A stretch of DNA of 26,062 nt from JAGORM01 sp050255815 (GCA_050255815.1 JBLMVJ010000041.1:1-26062), one strand, 5' to 3'. Shown: positions 6,425 to 14,708, counted from the first letter of the stretch. Notes: generated by a model from the sequence alone, not told the origin. Made by a program: numbers and translations.

Positions 6425-7641
6425 ATCCAAAAAACGGGATAGATTTCCCACATACTATCCGTATAAATACAATTAAACAATACTCCCAAAATTATTAACA
6501 TAATAGCGGTCTTTGAAAGCTTTGGGAAAAGGCAGGGGAGCAATAAGATAAACAAAAACGGCAAAAAATCCAATGCATACCGGTAGCCAAATTGGGCAAA
6601 GCCTATGCTATACCAAAGGAAAACCGGTCCGGAAAGGGCAAGCGCTGCCAGCCCTGATGAAATAGTATATTTCCCTTTTTTGAAATGGAGGACCAGCAGC
6701 AAAAACAACGGGGAAGTGAACCAGATAGCTATACCCCACGGATTTGCTTTAAGGTAGGGAAACCGCAGGATTAAACCCTGGTTATCTTTTACTCTCAGCG
6801 GTTCCGGAGCCATGAATAAAAAGCTATAGAGGTTTGCAGGAATATGAAGGGCCTTTATGTCCCCATATTTAAAATTTTCAGAAATAGGATAATCACTTTT
6901 AGAAATGTTGTAGTTGTAGCCGGTTTCCAGAAATGAGTGGAAACGGCGCTGGTTATATGCGCCCAGCAAAATTAAGGCGCACAAAACCGGAAGGAAAAGA
7001 ATGACACCATGTTTGAATGATAACCTCTTACGCAAAAATTCTATAAAGAAAAACACTAAACCCAGTACTAAGGTGAAACGGGTTAGTATAGCTATACCTA
7101 AGAAGAGCCCCATGAAAAACGGATGTTTTTTAGAAAAGTATGCCCAGAGGGATAACAGCACAAAGGGTACTCCTAATACTTCTACCTGGTATGCGGTCAC
7201 GTTAATAACGCTGGAAGAATAAAGTACGGTTGAAAATACTACAAAAGTGGCCAGCCATAAAGAATCTACCGGAGAAAATTTAAAGTTCCTGGAGATTTTG
7301 TAGGAAGCAAAAAATGAGGCAAGCAGGGAAAAAATGCCCAGGGAAACCTGTGGGAAACGTATGCCAAAAATAAGGACAAACGGGACCAGAAGCATGGAAG
7401 AGAGCGGGCCAAAATAGATATAGAAATTGTTGTAATAATTAGAAACATCCCTAATGGGAATGTGGGGAGGAGGAATTGCAATATTCTTTTTCAGGAATTC
7501 TCCTGAAAGAACTACCAGGTCATTATCATATCCCCGCTGTCCTAAGGTGAGGAATAAAATAGTGGCATACAGGGCAAATCCAAAGACCAGGATAAATAAA
7601 ACCACTCTGGGGTTTCTTTTCAGAAACTGAATAAATCCCAT
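6415..7641 (-). CDS. GT-C-like polytopic membrane glycosyltransferase, putative
   Basis: A 408-residue protein with roughly 10 transmembrane segments. After the first helix come RGYDNDLVV and later FYIYFGPLSSMLL, resembling the first external loop and second helix of dolichyl-phosphate-mannose mannosyltransferase-like GT-C proteins, with Asp residues where the catalytic Asp/Glu would lie. A large external loop around residues 245-290 follows. The family assignment rests on architecture, not on a strong motif. A TAGAAT hexamer (7652-7647) ends 5 nt before the ATG. It is transcribed alone on the minus strand and its stop lies inside the 3' end of the serine-hydrolase gene. Confidence 0.55.
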   Translation of the reverse strand: MGFIQFLKRNPRVVLFILVFGFALYATILFLTLGQRGYDNDLVVLSGEFLKKNIAIPPPHIPIRDVSNYYNNFYIYFGPLSSMLLVPFVLIFGIRFPQVSLGIFSLLASFFASYKISRNFKFSPVDSLWLATFVVFSTVLYSSSVINVTAYQVEVLGVPFVLLSLWAYFSKKHPFFMGLFLGIAILTRFTLVLGLVFFFIEFLRKRLSFKHGVILFLPVLCALILLGAYNQRRFHSFLETGYNYNISKSDYPISENFKYGDIKALHIPANLYSFLFMAPEPLRVKDNQGLILRFPYLKANPWGIAIWFTSPLFLLLVLHFKKGKYTISSGLAALALSGPVFLWYSIGFAQFGYRYALDFLPFLFILLLPCLFPKLSKTAIMLIILGVLFNCIYTDSMWEIYPVFWIYP

Positions 7642-7748
7642 ACCCTATTCTACCTGAGAATATAGTAAAAGAAAATAATTTTTTTAAAATGTTTAGAGTT
7701 GGCAGCAGAATTCAACCTCAAATCTTCCCCAAATTATCTAACTATTCA

Positions 7749-7777
7749 TTGCAAAAATAGGCCTGTACTTATATAGT
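7749..7777 (+). promoter_or_regulatory. Leaderless promoter of the acyltransferase gene
   Basis: TTGCAA (7749-7754), exactly 17 bp, TATAGT (7772-7777), then 7 nt to the ATG at 7785. There is no Shine-Dalgarno. The -35 hexamer and spacing match the promoter at 15921-15949. Confidence 0.68.
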
Positions 7778-7784
7778 AAACTAC

Positions 7785-8789
7785 ATGCAAAACAGACTTT
7801 TTTCCGCGGATTTGATGCGGATACTGGCCATATACCTCATTATAGTTTTACACCTGGCCCCGTCCAACTATGTAGGCTTAAAACATCCGGAAGGGCTCAT
7901 TATCTCATCACTTCTTCAGATATCTGTTCCATTGTTTGTAATGCTCAGCGGCGGATTACTCCTGGGTAAATCTGAATCATATGGCACCTTTTTTAAAAAA
8001 AGGTTTATCAGGGTTGTTTCCCCCTGGATTTTCTGGACAACAGTTTTTACGTTTTTAATAATATTTAATAACCAATACTCTATTCTCTCTTTTGTAAAAA
8101 TCTTTCATTCTGTCTTTATTCCTATGTTTTGGCTTCTTCCTACTCTTTCAGGGCTATATCTTCTAACTCCATCTCTTCGAATTTATATAAAACATGCAAA
8201 ACAAAAAGAGGTATGGCTTATGGTGCTTTTGTGGTTCATTACGGTATCAATTTTACCTTACTTCAGAAGCAGTCCTGGCTTTCCTATGGTTCCGGATAAC
8301 GGAATTGTCCGGTTAATTATTAGCATGCTGGGATATTATATACTGGGGTACTTAATAACAAAACTAAAGCCCTCAAAAAATAATTTTTTGATATTCATCA
8401 TTTTATTTTTAGCAGGTTTGTCTTTATCATCTCTCACCTATGCCGGAATAATACGATCCGGTGATGTAAGCAATATTTCTCCCGGATCAGTTCTCTTAAC
8501 CATCTCCACCTTTGCCCTGTTTTATTTTTCAGAAAAAGTATTGAGTAATAAATTTAGCATGAGAATAAAAACCATCATTGCCGGTATAAGTAAGGCTACG
8601 TTTGGCGTTTATTTTGCCCATTACTTGTTCACCAACCATCCTCCTCTGCCAATATTTTTAAGAGGAGATGAGATCCATACCTATATTTGGTTCAGTCCAT
8701 TTCTAAATGGAATGTTAATTATGGGAATCTGTTTAGTAATTATCTTTTTACTCCAAAAAATCCCAATTTTGGGAAAATACGTAACCTAA
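7785..8789 (+). CDS. Acyltransferase family 3 (OafA/WecH-like) membrane protein
   Basis: A 334-residue protein with about ten transmembrane helices. The N-terminus reads FSADLMRILAIYLIIVLHL, the R-x-x-A-h-x-h-h-h-x-H signature of the acyltransferase-3 family, with the His that is important for acetyl transfer. VPLFVMLSGGLLL is the second conserved segment, and KRFIRVVSPWIFWT matches the usual (K/R)R-h-x-R-h-x-P-x-x-h-W. This family O-acetylates surface polysaccharides or peptidoglycan. Its setting among surface glycan genes suggests exopolysaccharide acetylation. It is convergent with the unknown gene at 8800, with 10 nt between the stops. Confidence 0.85.
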   Translation: MQNRLFSADLMRILAIYLIIVLHLAPSNYVGLKHPEGLIISSLLQISVPLFVMLSGGLLLGKSESYGTFFKKRFIRVVSPWIFWTTVFTFLIIFNNQYSILSFVKIFHSVFIPMFWLLPTLSGLYLLTPSLRIYIKHAKQKEVWLMVLLWFITVSILPYFRSSPGFPMVPDNGIVRLIISMLGYYILGYLITKLKPSKNNFLIFIILFLAGLSLSSLTYAGIIRSGDVSNISPGSVLLTISTFALFYFSEKVLSNKFSMRIKTIIAGISKATFGVYFAHYLFTNHPPLPIFLRGDEIHTYIWFSPFLNGMLIMGICLVIIFLLQKIPILGKYVT

Positions 8790-8799
8790 ATAAGCTAAA

Positions 8800-9285
8800 T
8801 TATTTTAACGAGGTGAGTTCACCTTGAGCTAGAACATTTGAAGGCATCCATGCTGCTATTTGCTCTCCACCTGCGTAAAACTCTTTGTCCGTCACTGGTC
8901 CAACACCACCAAGAACTATAAAGTCAATATTTTTTGTTCCTAAAGATTTTTCCACTGCCTCTTCAAGCTCATGAAAAGCAGGGGCGAGTGCCCTCATTTT
9001 TGCATTATGATCCAACCTTCTTATTTCTTCTGTTGCTTGAACCGGCTGTTCAAAAAAAACAGCTCCCGCACCTTCCCCATCACCATAAAAACCCATACCT
9101 AAGACCGTTGATCCTGGCTGCCTACTTAATTTCATAGCCTGGCCTAAGTAGTATGCCGCTTCTATTCTTTCTTCCAGTGGAAGTGAAAGTCTTGCAACAA
9201 TTGGAGTTCTCCCTTTTGGATTTTCAACCATATTAGTTCCTTTGCCTGAGGAAGGCGGGCGGCCAGAAGCACGCCTGGCTTTCAT
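8800..9285 (-). CDS. Unknown protein co-transcribed with ftsZ
   Basis: A 161-residue protein that I do not recognise. The first 20 residues are basic and look disordered. The rest is an alpha/beta-looking domain with Gly-rich turns (LGMGFYGDGEGAGAVFF; FIVLGGVGPVTDKEFYAGG) and a charged helix between them. There is no signal peptide or membrane helix. The ATG at 9285 comes 1 nt after the ftsZ stop (TAAGATG), so it is translationally coupled to ftsZ. The frame stays open upstream to 9444, but that stretch is an Arg/Lys/Pro-rich shadow of the FtsZ tail. The coupling suggests a role in division or wall synthesis, but nothing in the sequence proves it. Confidence 0.65.
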   Translation of the reverse strand: MKARRASGRPPSSGKGTNMVENPKGRTPIVARLSLPLEERIEAAYYLGQAMKLSRQPGSTVLGMGFYGDGEGAGAVFFEQPVQATEEIRRLDHNAKMRALAPAFHELEEAVEKSLGTKNIDFIVLGGVGPVTDKEFYAGGEQIAAWMPSNVLAQGELTSLK

Positions 9286-9286
9286 C

Positions 9287-10438
9287 TTAATTACGCTGAC
9301 GTAAGAAAGCCGGGATGTCAAAAAAGTCTTCTTCCTCTTCTTTTTTCTCCTGCGCGGTCTGCGGTTCTGCCTGCATGGTTGGGGTGGAAGTTGAAGAAGG
9401 GGTGTCTTCCGTTTTTTCTTCATATCCTCCGGCAACAGCACCAAATCCGGGGGTTCCGGTTACAAATTCTTTCAGTCTCCTGCGGGATTCATCAAATCCG
9501 GTTGCTATAACGGTAATTTTAATCTGGTCATGCATGGTCTCATCTATGGTAGCGCCAAAAATAATATTTGCATCCGGGTCTGCTGCGGCCGTAATAATCT
9601 TAGACGCATCATCCACTTCTGACATGGTGAGGTCTGAACCTCCTATGATATTAAACAGCACGCCGCGTGCGCCTTCCATGGAAACCTCCAGCAGTGGTGA
9701 GGCGGTTGCCTGGCGGGCTGCATGCTGGGCACGGTTTTCTCCAACCCCTACCCCTATTCCCATCAGGGCTGATCCTGCGTCTGACATAATGGTCTTCACA
9801 TCTGCAAAATCCACATTGATAAGCCCGGGAACCGTAATAAGGTCTGCAATTCCCTGCACCCCGTGGTTCAGGACTGAATCTGCAACCTTAAACGCTTCTA
9901 TCAGAGATAATTTTTTGTCCACCACTTCAATAATGCGTTGATTTGGTATGATAATTAAAGTATCAACTTTATCCTTTAAGGCCTCTATTCCTTCTTCTGC
10001 TGCAACTGAACGGCGCGTTCCCTCAAAAGCAAATGGCTTAGTCACTACCGCCACTGTGAGTGCTCCGGCTTCTTTTGCAACTTCAGCAACTATGGAAGAT
10101 GCACCGGTTCCGGTTCCTCCACCCATGCCTGCAGTTAGAAACACCATGTCCGTACCTTCCAGCAATTCCTTAATCTTTTCCCGTGACTCCTCTGCTGCCT
10201 TGCGCCCAATATCAGGATTCCCTCCGGAACCTAAGCCTTTTGTCAAATTTTCCCCTATCTGGACTTTTGCTGATGCCTGGGAGTTCAGAAGTGCCTGTCC
10301 ATCCGTGTTTACCGCTATGAAGTCTACCCCTTTAATCTGGGATTCACGGATCATGGAGTTAATAACATTTCCGCCACCGCCGCCTATTCCAATCACTCGG
10401 ATCTTAGCTAGAGAGGCTGTTTGAGGTCTAATGAGCAT
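9287..10438 (-). CDS. ftsZ: Cell-division tubulin homologue FtsZ
   Basis: A 383-residue GTPase that polymerises at midcell. The nucleotide-binding part begins at GIGGGGGNVINSMI (residues 17-30), and the tubulin signature GGGTGTG is at 106-112. The T7 loop NVDFADVK supplies the catalytic Asp. After residue about 325 there is a variable acidic, Thr/Pro-rich linker. DIPAFLRQRN at the very end is the conserved C-terminal peptide that binds FtsA. It follows ftsA after a gap of about 230 bp that may hold its own promoter, and it is coupled to the unknown gene downstream. No clear Shine-Dalgarno is present. Confidence 0.98.
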   Translation of the reverse strand: MLIRPQTASLAKIRVIGIGGGGGNVINSMIRESQIKGVDFIAVNTDGQALLNSQASAKVQIGENLTKGLGSGGNPDIGRKAAEESREKIKELLEGTDMVFLTAGMGGGTGTGASSIVAEVAKEAGALTVAVVTKPFAFEGTRRSVAAEEGIEALKDKVDTLIIIPNQRIIEVVDKKLSLIEAFKVADSVLNHGVQGIADLITVPGLINVDFADVKTIMSDAGSALMGIGVGVGENRAQHAARQATASPLLEVSMEGARGVLFNIIGGSDLTMSEVDDASKIITAAADPDANIIFGATIDETMHDQIKITVIATGFDESRRRLKEFVTGTPGFGAVAGGYEEKTEDTPSSTSTPTMQAEPQTAQEKKEEEEDFFDIPAFLRQRN

Positions 10439-10456
10439 ACTTTTAAATAATCGAGT

Positions 10457-10528
10457 TTACTTCCTAAAAAATAGAAATACTGCTATGAATGTTATGGTTG
10501 CGAGTCCCGCGTGTAAAAATTGAGTCAT
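10457..10528 (-). CDS. Possible 23-residue membrane peptide upstream of ftsZ
   Basis: On the minus strand an ATG at 10528 opens a 23-codon frame ending in TAA 18 nt before the ftsZ ATG. The peptide has one hydrophobic stretch (LATITFIAVFLFF) ending in RK, the profile of a small single-pass membrane protein. An in-frame GTG at 10540 would add four residues. TTGCAA (10573-10568), 18 bp and TAGTAT (10549-10544) lie just upstream. It may be a real small protein, a leader frame for ftsZ, or chance. Confidence 0.3.
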   Translation of the reverse strand: MTQFLHAGLATITFIAVFLFFRK

Positions 10529-10543
10529 CTTGTCAGGCACTAC

Positions 10544-10573
10544 ATACTAGCACAGTAAGAATAATAATTGCAA
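10544..10573 (-). promoter_or_regulatory. Possible ftsZ promoter in the ftsA-ftsZ gap
   Basis: Minus strand TTGCAA (10573-10568), 18-bp spacer, TAGTAT (10549-10544). The -35 is the same hexamer as at 7749 and 15921. It would give ftsZ a leader of about 100 nt containing the small frame at 10457-10528. Confidence 0.4.
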
Positions 10574-10612
10574 TACGTGTCTTTCCAGTATTTTTTTCGG
10601 GGGGCAGTACTG

Positions 10613-10677
10613 AGAGTACTTCCTACGGGAAATTCGCCTTGCGGCTCATATCCCTCGGAAGAGTACTTCCTACGGGA
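10613..10677. repeat. Pair of 18-bp direct repeats at the 3' end of ftsA
   Basis: AGAGTACTTCCTACGGGA occurs at 10613-10630 and again at 10660-10677, a 47-bp period. The second copy covers the last codons and stop of ftsA. Between them are a short GCC-N4-GGC hairpin and TCCCTCGGAAGAGTACT, an imperfect inverted copy of the repeat. The layout resembles a small interspersed palindromic element. Confidence 0.6.
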
Positions 10678-11950
10678 TGAAATTCTTTACCATTTTCTTC
10701 AGTTTTCCAACCATACCTTTTGTAGAACCGCCGGAGGGGATTGCGGAAAACAGGCTATCCAGCATGCCCCCGGTTTCCTTTACCGTAAAATTCCGGCCAT
10801 AGTTTAACAACCCCACCGCGGTAGAAAATGACGGATTTTCTACATCATCTATAAGTCCTGAAAGTGACGTAGGAAGGCCTATCCTAACCGGCATGGAAAG
10901 CATGCGCTTTGCCGCCTCCGGAGCTCCTATGGTACGCGCTCCGCCACCGGTTATAACCAAACCTGACGGCGTCTGGGTAGCAAACCCTGATTTCTTTAAT
11001 TCCTGTCCTATCATGGTGAATAATTCATTCAGCCGGGGCCTGATAATCCCCTCTACCAGTGTTTTTTTAGAAACTTTCTTCAGCTCTTCAGGCAGGTGCA
11101 GCTCTGACAGGTCAACCTCATCTTCTTCGCCTTCCACGGTCCCTTTTTTAGTCGCCTTGCCGGAAAGGTACAGCTTAATTTTTTCCGCACTTTCCAGTGA
11201 GATCCTTAAACCAATTGCCAGGTCATTGGTAATATGGCGTGCCCCAATTGGGATCACGGCAGAATAAGAAAGCGCTCCGTCCGTAAAGATACAGATATTA
11301 GTAATACCTGCTCCTATATCCGCTACTATTACACCCAGTTCTTTTTCCGTTTCCGTAAGGGTTGCCAGTGAAGAGGCCAGGCCGGAGAAAACCAAGGCAT
11401 TAATACCTACTCCTGCTTCCTGCTCAAATACCCGCTCTATATTTCTCACAGAAGTTGTATTGGCAGTAATAATATGCGTGTCTACTTCCAGCCTTACTCC
11501 CGTCATACCATTGGGATCCTTAATACCGCCTTCACCGTCTACCGTAAAGGTCTTAGGCAGTACATGGATAATAGTTGCAGTAGAGGGGAGGGAAATAGCA
11601 CCGGCCGCTTCCAACACCCGGGCTACATCTGTGTCTGAGATTTCTCCCTGAGGTTCTGAGATAGCAACAATCCCTTTAGAATTCTGGGATTCTATATGCA
11701 CGCCGGAAATAGAAATAAAGACCTTGCTGATAGAGTAGCCTGCCATACGCTCTGCCGCATCTAAGGAGGCATTTATAGCAGACGCTGCTTCTTCTATGTC
11801 TACTATCTGGCCTTTCCGGATGCCTTTTGCCGGCAACTCAGATACACCCAAGACATTAATCACGTCTTCTTCTAATTTTCCAATGAGAGTTGCAATCTTA
11901 GAGGATCCTATATCTACCCCAACTACAATTTGTGAATCGCGCATTGCCAT
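10670..11950 (-). CDS. ftsA: Cell-division actin homologue FtsA
   Basis: A 426-residue actin-fold ATPase that tethers FtsZ to the membrane. VGVDIGSSKIATLIG (residues 10-24) is the phosphate-1 loop, the SHS2/1C domain lies at about 85-165, VIVADIGAGITNICIF is the phosphate-2 motif near residue 210, and VITGGGARTIG is the adenosine motif near 340. The C-terminal GKLKKMVKNFIP is a short amphipathic membrane-targeting helix. The start is either ATG 11950 or the ATG two codons later. A possible -10 GATAAT (11975-11970) lies upstream, downstream of a hairpin after ftsQ. The stop lies inside a repeated 18-bp sequence. Confidence 0.97.
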   Translation of the reverse strand: MAMRDSQIVVGVDIGSSKIATLIGKLEEDVINVLGVSELPAKGIRKGQIVDIEEAASAINASLDAAERMAGYSISKVFISISGVHIESQNSKGIVAISEPQGEISDTDVARVLEAAGAISLPSTATIIHVLPKTFTVDGEGGIKDPNGMTGVRLEVDTHIITANTTSVRNIERVFEQEAGVGINALVFSGLASSLATLTETEKELGVIVADIGAGITNICIFTDGALSYSAVIPIGARHITNDLAIGLRISLESAEKIKLYLSGKATKKGTVEGEEDEVDLSELHLPEELKKVSKKTLVEGIIRPRLNELFTMIGQELKKSGFATQTPSGLVITGGGARTIGAPEAAKRMLSMPVRIGLPTSLSGLIDDVENPSFSTAVGLLNYGRNFTVKETGGMLDSLFSAIPSGGSTKGMVGKLKKMVKNFIP

Positions 11951-11996
11951 AATTTACTACGGTTATGTGATTATCTTCTTCCTAACACAAGAAAAC

Positions 11997-12018
11997 TCCA
12001 AATTGTTCACAATTTGGA
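11997..12018 (-). terminator. Hairpin with T-rich tail between ftsQ-like gene and ftsA
   Basis: TCCAAATTGT-TC-ACAATTTGGA is a perfect 10-bp inverted repeat (realistically 9 bp with a 4-nt loop). On the minus strand it is followed by GTTTTCTTGTG. It could be an intra-operon attenuator or a weak terminator that separates ftsA-ftsZ from the upstream wall genes. Confidence 0.5.
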
Positions 12019-12039
12019 CCTGATTTCTTTATATTACAA

Positions 12040-12471
12040 TTATTCAAATTTTACAATAGCCTTCTCAAACCGCATGTCTATATAGCGCACTTTCTTATTC
12101 TTTTCCTCTATGGAAATGCGTGACAATAGTGCGGATAGCAGCTTTGCCTGTGATGAATAATTTAAGGCGTTGTCAAAATATACATAGCCGCCTGTGGCCA
12201 GATGCACCACTACCGCTGCTGATTCCGTTGCTTTCTCTATGCTATCAAACTGGATATTTTCACGGCTCAGCGCCTCCTGTAAACTCAAGGCTGTAGAAGT
12301 AACCTGATTGGGAGAAACTATAGCTGAAGTGTCATGAGCAGGCGTTAAGCGGATAAAGCGCGGGATATAGATGTATGCAAGCAACAAAACCAATGCTGCG
12401 CCGGAAATACCGGCCAGTGTTAACACTATTTTTTTTATCAGAGCCTTTCTGCGTTTTTGTCTCCTGTTCAT
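12040..12471 (-). CDS. Short FtsQ/DivIB-like division protein
   Basis: A 143-residue bitopic protein: a basic cytoplasmic tail (RRQKRRKALIKK), one transmembrane segment (about residues 15-35) and an external domain of about 105 residues. The end VRYIDMRFEKAIVKF matches the last beta-strands of FtsQ/DivIB (the usual YIDLRF...v). Position between murG and ftsA is also that of ftsQ. It is well under the usual 250 or more residues: the POTRA region just after the membrane is not recognisable and only a beta-domain-like part remains. The ATG overlaps the murG stop (ATGA). It probably links FtsL/FtsI to the ring, but the assignment rests on position and a short motif. Confidence 0.65.
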   Translation of the reverse strand: MNRRQKRRKALIKKIVLTLAGISGAALVLLLAYIYIPRFIRLTPAHDTSAIVSPNQVTSTALSLQEALSRENIQFDSIEKATESAAVVVHLATGGYVYFDNALNYSSQAKLLSALLSRISIEEKNKKVRYIDMRFEKAIVKFE

Positions 12472-13580
12472 ATAGCTGAGAGGATTGCTCTTGCAATCTT
12501 TTCCGCCGCATCATCCTGCTTCTTTGCGGGATGGGAAGATTTCATATTTTTCAGTTTTTCCAGGTTTTTTAATAATAAATCCGCAGACATATCTTTTTCC
12601 TCCATAATAATCCCTAATCCGGCCTGCTCCAGCAACTGCGCGTTTCTCTTTTGCTCATTCTTCTGGGCAAACGGCAAGGGGACTAATACCGCTCTTTTGC
12701 CCAGGGCTAACAGCTCAGTTACCGTATTCATGCCGGACCTGGACAAAACCATATCTGCATTGTGGTATGCCCACCCTATTTCATCAGGCTGGATAAATTT
12801 TTTAAGGATATAGTGTTTTTGCCGGGTAAAGCTCAGGCCGGAACGTAATCGCTCTAACCGGTCATAATCAGTAAATTCCTGTGCATCCCCGGTCTGATGG
12901 ATAACGGTATAATGCTCAAGTAATTGTTGTATTGCATCCTCTACCAGTACATTGAGCCTGTGGGCGCCGCTGCTTCCTCCCATGACTAACAACACTTCCC
13001 TGCCTGCCGGTACCTCAAATTTATCGCGGACTAAAAAGATTTCTTTGCGCACCGGATTACCGGTTAGCACCACTTTATTTTTTGGGAAATGCCGGTTGGA
13101 ACTCTCATGGGAAATGCAGATTTTTTTAGCAATTCTTGCTATTAATTTATTAGTCAAACCCGCGTCAAGCGTCTGCTCATGCAGTACCACCGGAATACCC
13201 AGTATTTTTGCTGCAGCCGCAACCGGAAAACCTATATATCCGCCAAAGGTAAGCACCGCGACCGGTTTTTCCCGCTTCAAAATGCTCAACGCCCTGGCAA
13301 AAGATCCGGGACCCTTAAAAAAGGAAGGGATGGTGTTTCTGGTGAATTTGCGCTGGAGACGGGGTGCTGAAAGGTTATAGAACGGTATATGGCGGTTGGT
13401 TAAAATCTGGCACTCCAGGCTTTCAGCCGTATCATTTTCAAATGTATATTTGCGTCCTATCACCACCGGCTCTGCTTTACCGTCAAGCTGGTCCAATACC
13501 GCCAGAAGCGGTGCCAAATGGCCTCCGGTTAACACTATTTTAGGTTTGTCCCTATTTTCAGGGGAATATCTATCTGCCAT
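12468..13580 (-). CDS. murG: MurG, undecaprenyl-PP-MurNAc-pentapeptide GlcNAc transferase
   Basis: A 370-residue GT28/GT-B enzyme making lipid II from lipid I and UDP-GlcNAc on the inner membrane face. The first loop reads LTGGHLAP (shortened from GGTGGHxxP). VLTFGGYIGFPVAAAA is the second Gly-rich motif. LHEQTLDAGLTNKLIARIA replaces the usual HEQN with HEQT. GGSSGAHRLN stands for GGSQGAxxLN. The C-terminal donor site has SRSGMNTVTELLALGK and PLPFAQKNEQKRNAQ. Length is normal. It overlaps ftsW by 11 nt and the ftsQ-like gene by 4 nt, so the three are translationally coupled. Confidence 0.93.
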   Translation of the reverse strand: MADRYSPENRDKPKIVLTGGHLAPLLAVLDQLDGKAEPVVIGRKYTFENDTAESLECQILTNRHIPFYNLSAPRLQRKFTRNTIPSFFKGPGSFARALSILKREKPVAVLTFGGYIGFPVAAAAKILGIPVVLHEQTLDAGLTNKLIARIAKKICISHESSNRHFPKNKVVLTGNPVRKEIFLVRDKFEVPAGREVLLVMGGSSGAHRLNVLVEDAIQQLLEHYTVIHQTGDAQEFTDYDRLERLRSGLSFTRQKHYILKKFIQPDEIGWAYHNADMVLSRSGMNTVTELLALGKRAVLVPLPFAQKNEQKRNAQLLEQAGLGIIMEEKDMSADLLLKNLEKLKNMKSSHPAKKQDDAAEKIARAILSAI

Positions 13581-14667
13581 GTTTAATCCGCGCGCTTGTT
13601 TTTACATGCCGCGCAATACTTAATAAGATTCCTATAGAAACAAAGTTAATAAGCATGGAGGATCCGCCATAGGAAATAAACGGCAGCGGGACGCCGGTAA
13701 GCGGAAACAATACCACTTGTGAAGCCAGATTAATAATAGTTTGAATACCCATGAAGGTCACCATCCCAAACGCCAGGATTTTCCCAAACATATCCGTAGT
13801 ATGGCTGGCAATAGAATAGCCTAGCAATAGGTGGACTAAAAATAAGGAAATAAGGAATAATGATCCTAAAAAGCCTGCTTCTTCTGCGTAAATAGCAAAA
13901 ATAGAGTCCGTGGTATTTTCCGGAAGGTACGCGTACTTCTGGATAGATTTGCCAAATCCAACGCCGGTAAATCCTCCTGACCCCAACGCTATAAGAATCT
14001 GCTTCACATGGTAAGAAGTGGTAGAAAGGTCACTGGCATTAAAATTCTGAAAAGAAGCCAGCCTGGCTGCGCGGTACGGCTCTACCTTAATGAGGATAAA
14101 ACCTCCAACCAGAAAAATCAGAAGGATTGCTATCATTTCAGAGATTTTTGCCCCCTGAAAAAAATATACCAATATAGCGGTGATCCCTATGATACTGGCG
14201 GTACCTAAGTCAGGCTCTATCATCACCAGGAAAATGGACAATCCTAAAAGCATTAAGAAGTTTAAAAGCTTTCCTTTTTCTTTCAGGCAAAACCAGGCAG
14301 ATAAATAAATAGCCAGGGTAATTTTAAGCAGCTCTGATGGCTGCAATACCGTAAACCCAAAGTTAACCCAGCGGTGTGCTCCTTTTAAGGATACGCCAAT
14401 GCCGGGAAAAAACACGGCCACTAACAATACAAAGGTACCTATGAGAAGCGGCAAGGCAAACTTCTGGTACAGCTTATAAGGGATAGCAGAAACAAACAAG
14501 CTCAATCCAACACCCAGGGCTATCCATACTGCCTGGTTTTTTACAAAATAATATTTATCCCCTATGTTTAGAAGTGCGGTATAGGAAGAACTTTCATAGA
14601 GGATAAAAAGGCCAAGCAAAGATAGAACTAATGTGGTCACAAAAAGAGCTATGCCAAGTTTACTCAT
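13570..14667 (-). CDS. ftsW: FtsW, SEDS-family septal peptidoglycan glycosyltransferase
   Basis: A 365-residue, ten-helix SEDS protein that polymerises lipid II with FtsI. Visible family signatures are GAHRWVNFGFTVLQPSELLK in the fourth loop region, IEPDLGTASII, the catalytic Asp segment ending TTDSIFAIYAEEAGFLG, and PFISYGGSSML near the end. A GTG at 14673 is in frame two codons upstream, but the ATG at 14667 (MSKLGIALF) is the better start. No Shine-Dalgarno is evident. It could be RodA from sequence alone. The dcw position next to mraY and murG supports FtsW. Confidence 0.93.
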   Translation of the reverse strand: MSKLGIALFVTTLVLSLLGLFILYESSSYTALLNIGDKYYFVKNQAVWIALGVGLSLFVSAIPYKLYQKFALPLLIGTFVLLVAVFFPGIGVSLKGAHRWVNFGFTVLQPSELLKITLAIYLSAWFCLKEKGKLLNFLMLLGLSIFLVMIEPDLGTASIIGITAILVYFFQGAKISEMIAILLIFLVGGFILIKVEPYRAARLASFQNFNASDLSTTSYHVKQILIALGSGGFTGVGFGKSIQKYAYLPENTTDSIFAIYAEEAGFLGSLFLISLFLVHLLLGYSIASHTTDMFGKILAFGMVTFMGIQTIINLASQVVLFPLTGVPLPFISYGGSSMLINFVSIGILLSIARHVKTSARIKHGR

Positions 14668-14708
14668 GGGCACTAAAAAGTGTAGTAAAAAAAAGGGATT
14701 TACGCAAG

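Noticed and set aside
9286..9444. N-terminal extension of the unknown ftsZ-linked gene
   Set aside because: The extension is a Lys/Arg/Pro-rich translation of the FtsZ tail in another frame; the ATG at 9285 right after the ftsZ stop explains the gene better.
9315..10424. Long plus-strand frames opposite ftsZ (208 and 158 codons)
   Set aside because: They lie entirely antisense to FtsZ, which has all family motifs, and their Ser/Pro/Ala-rich products have no domain.
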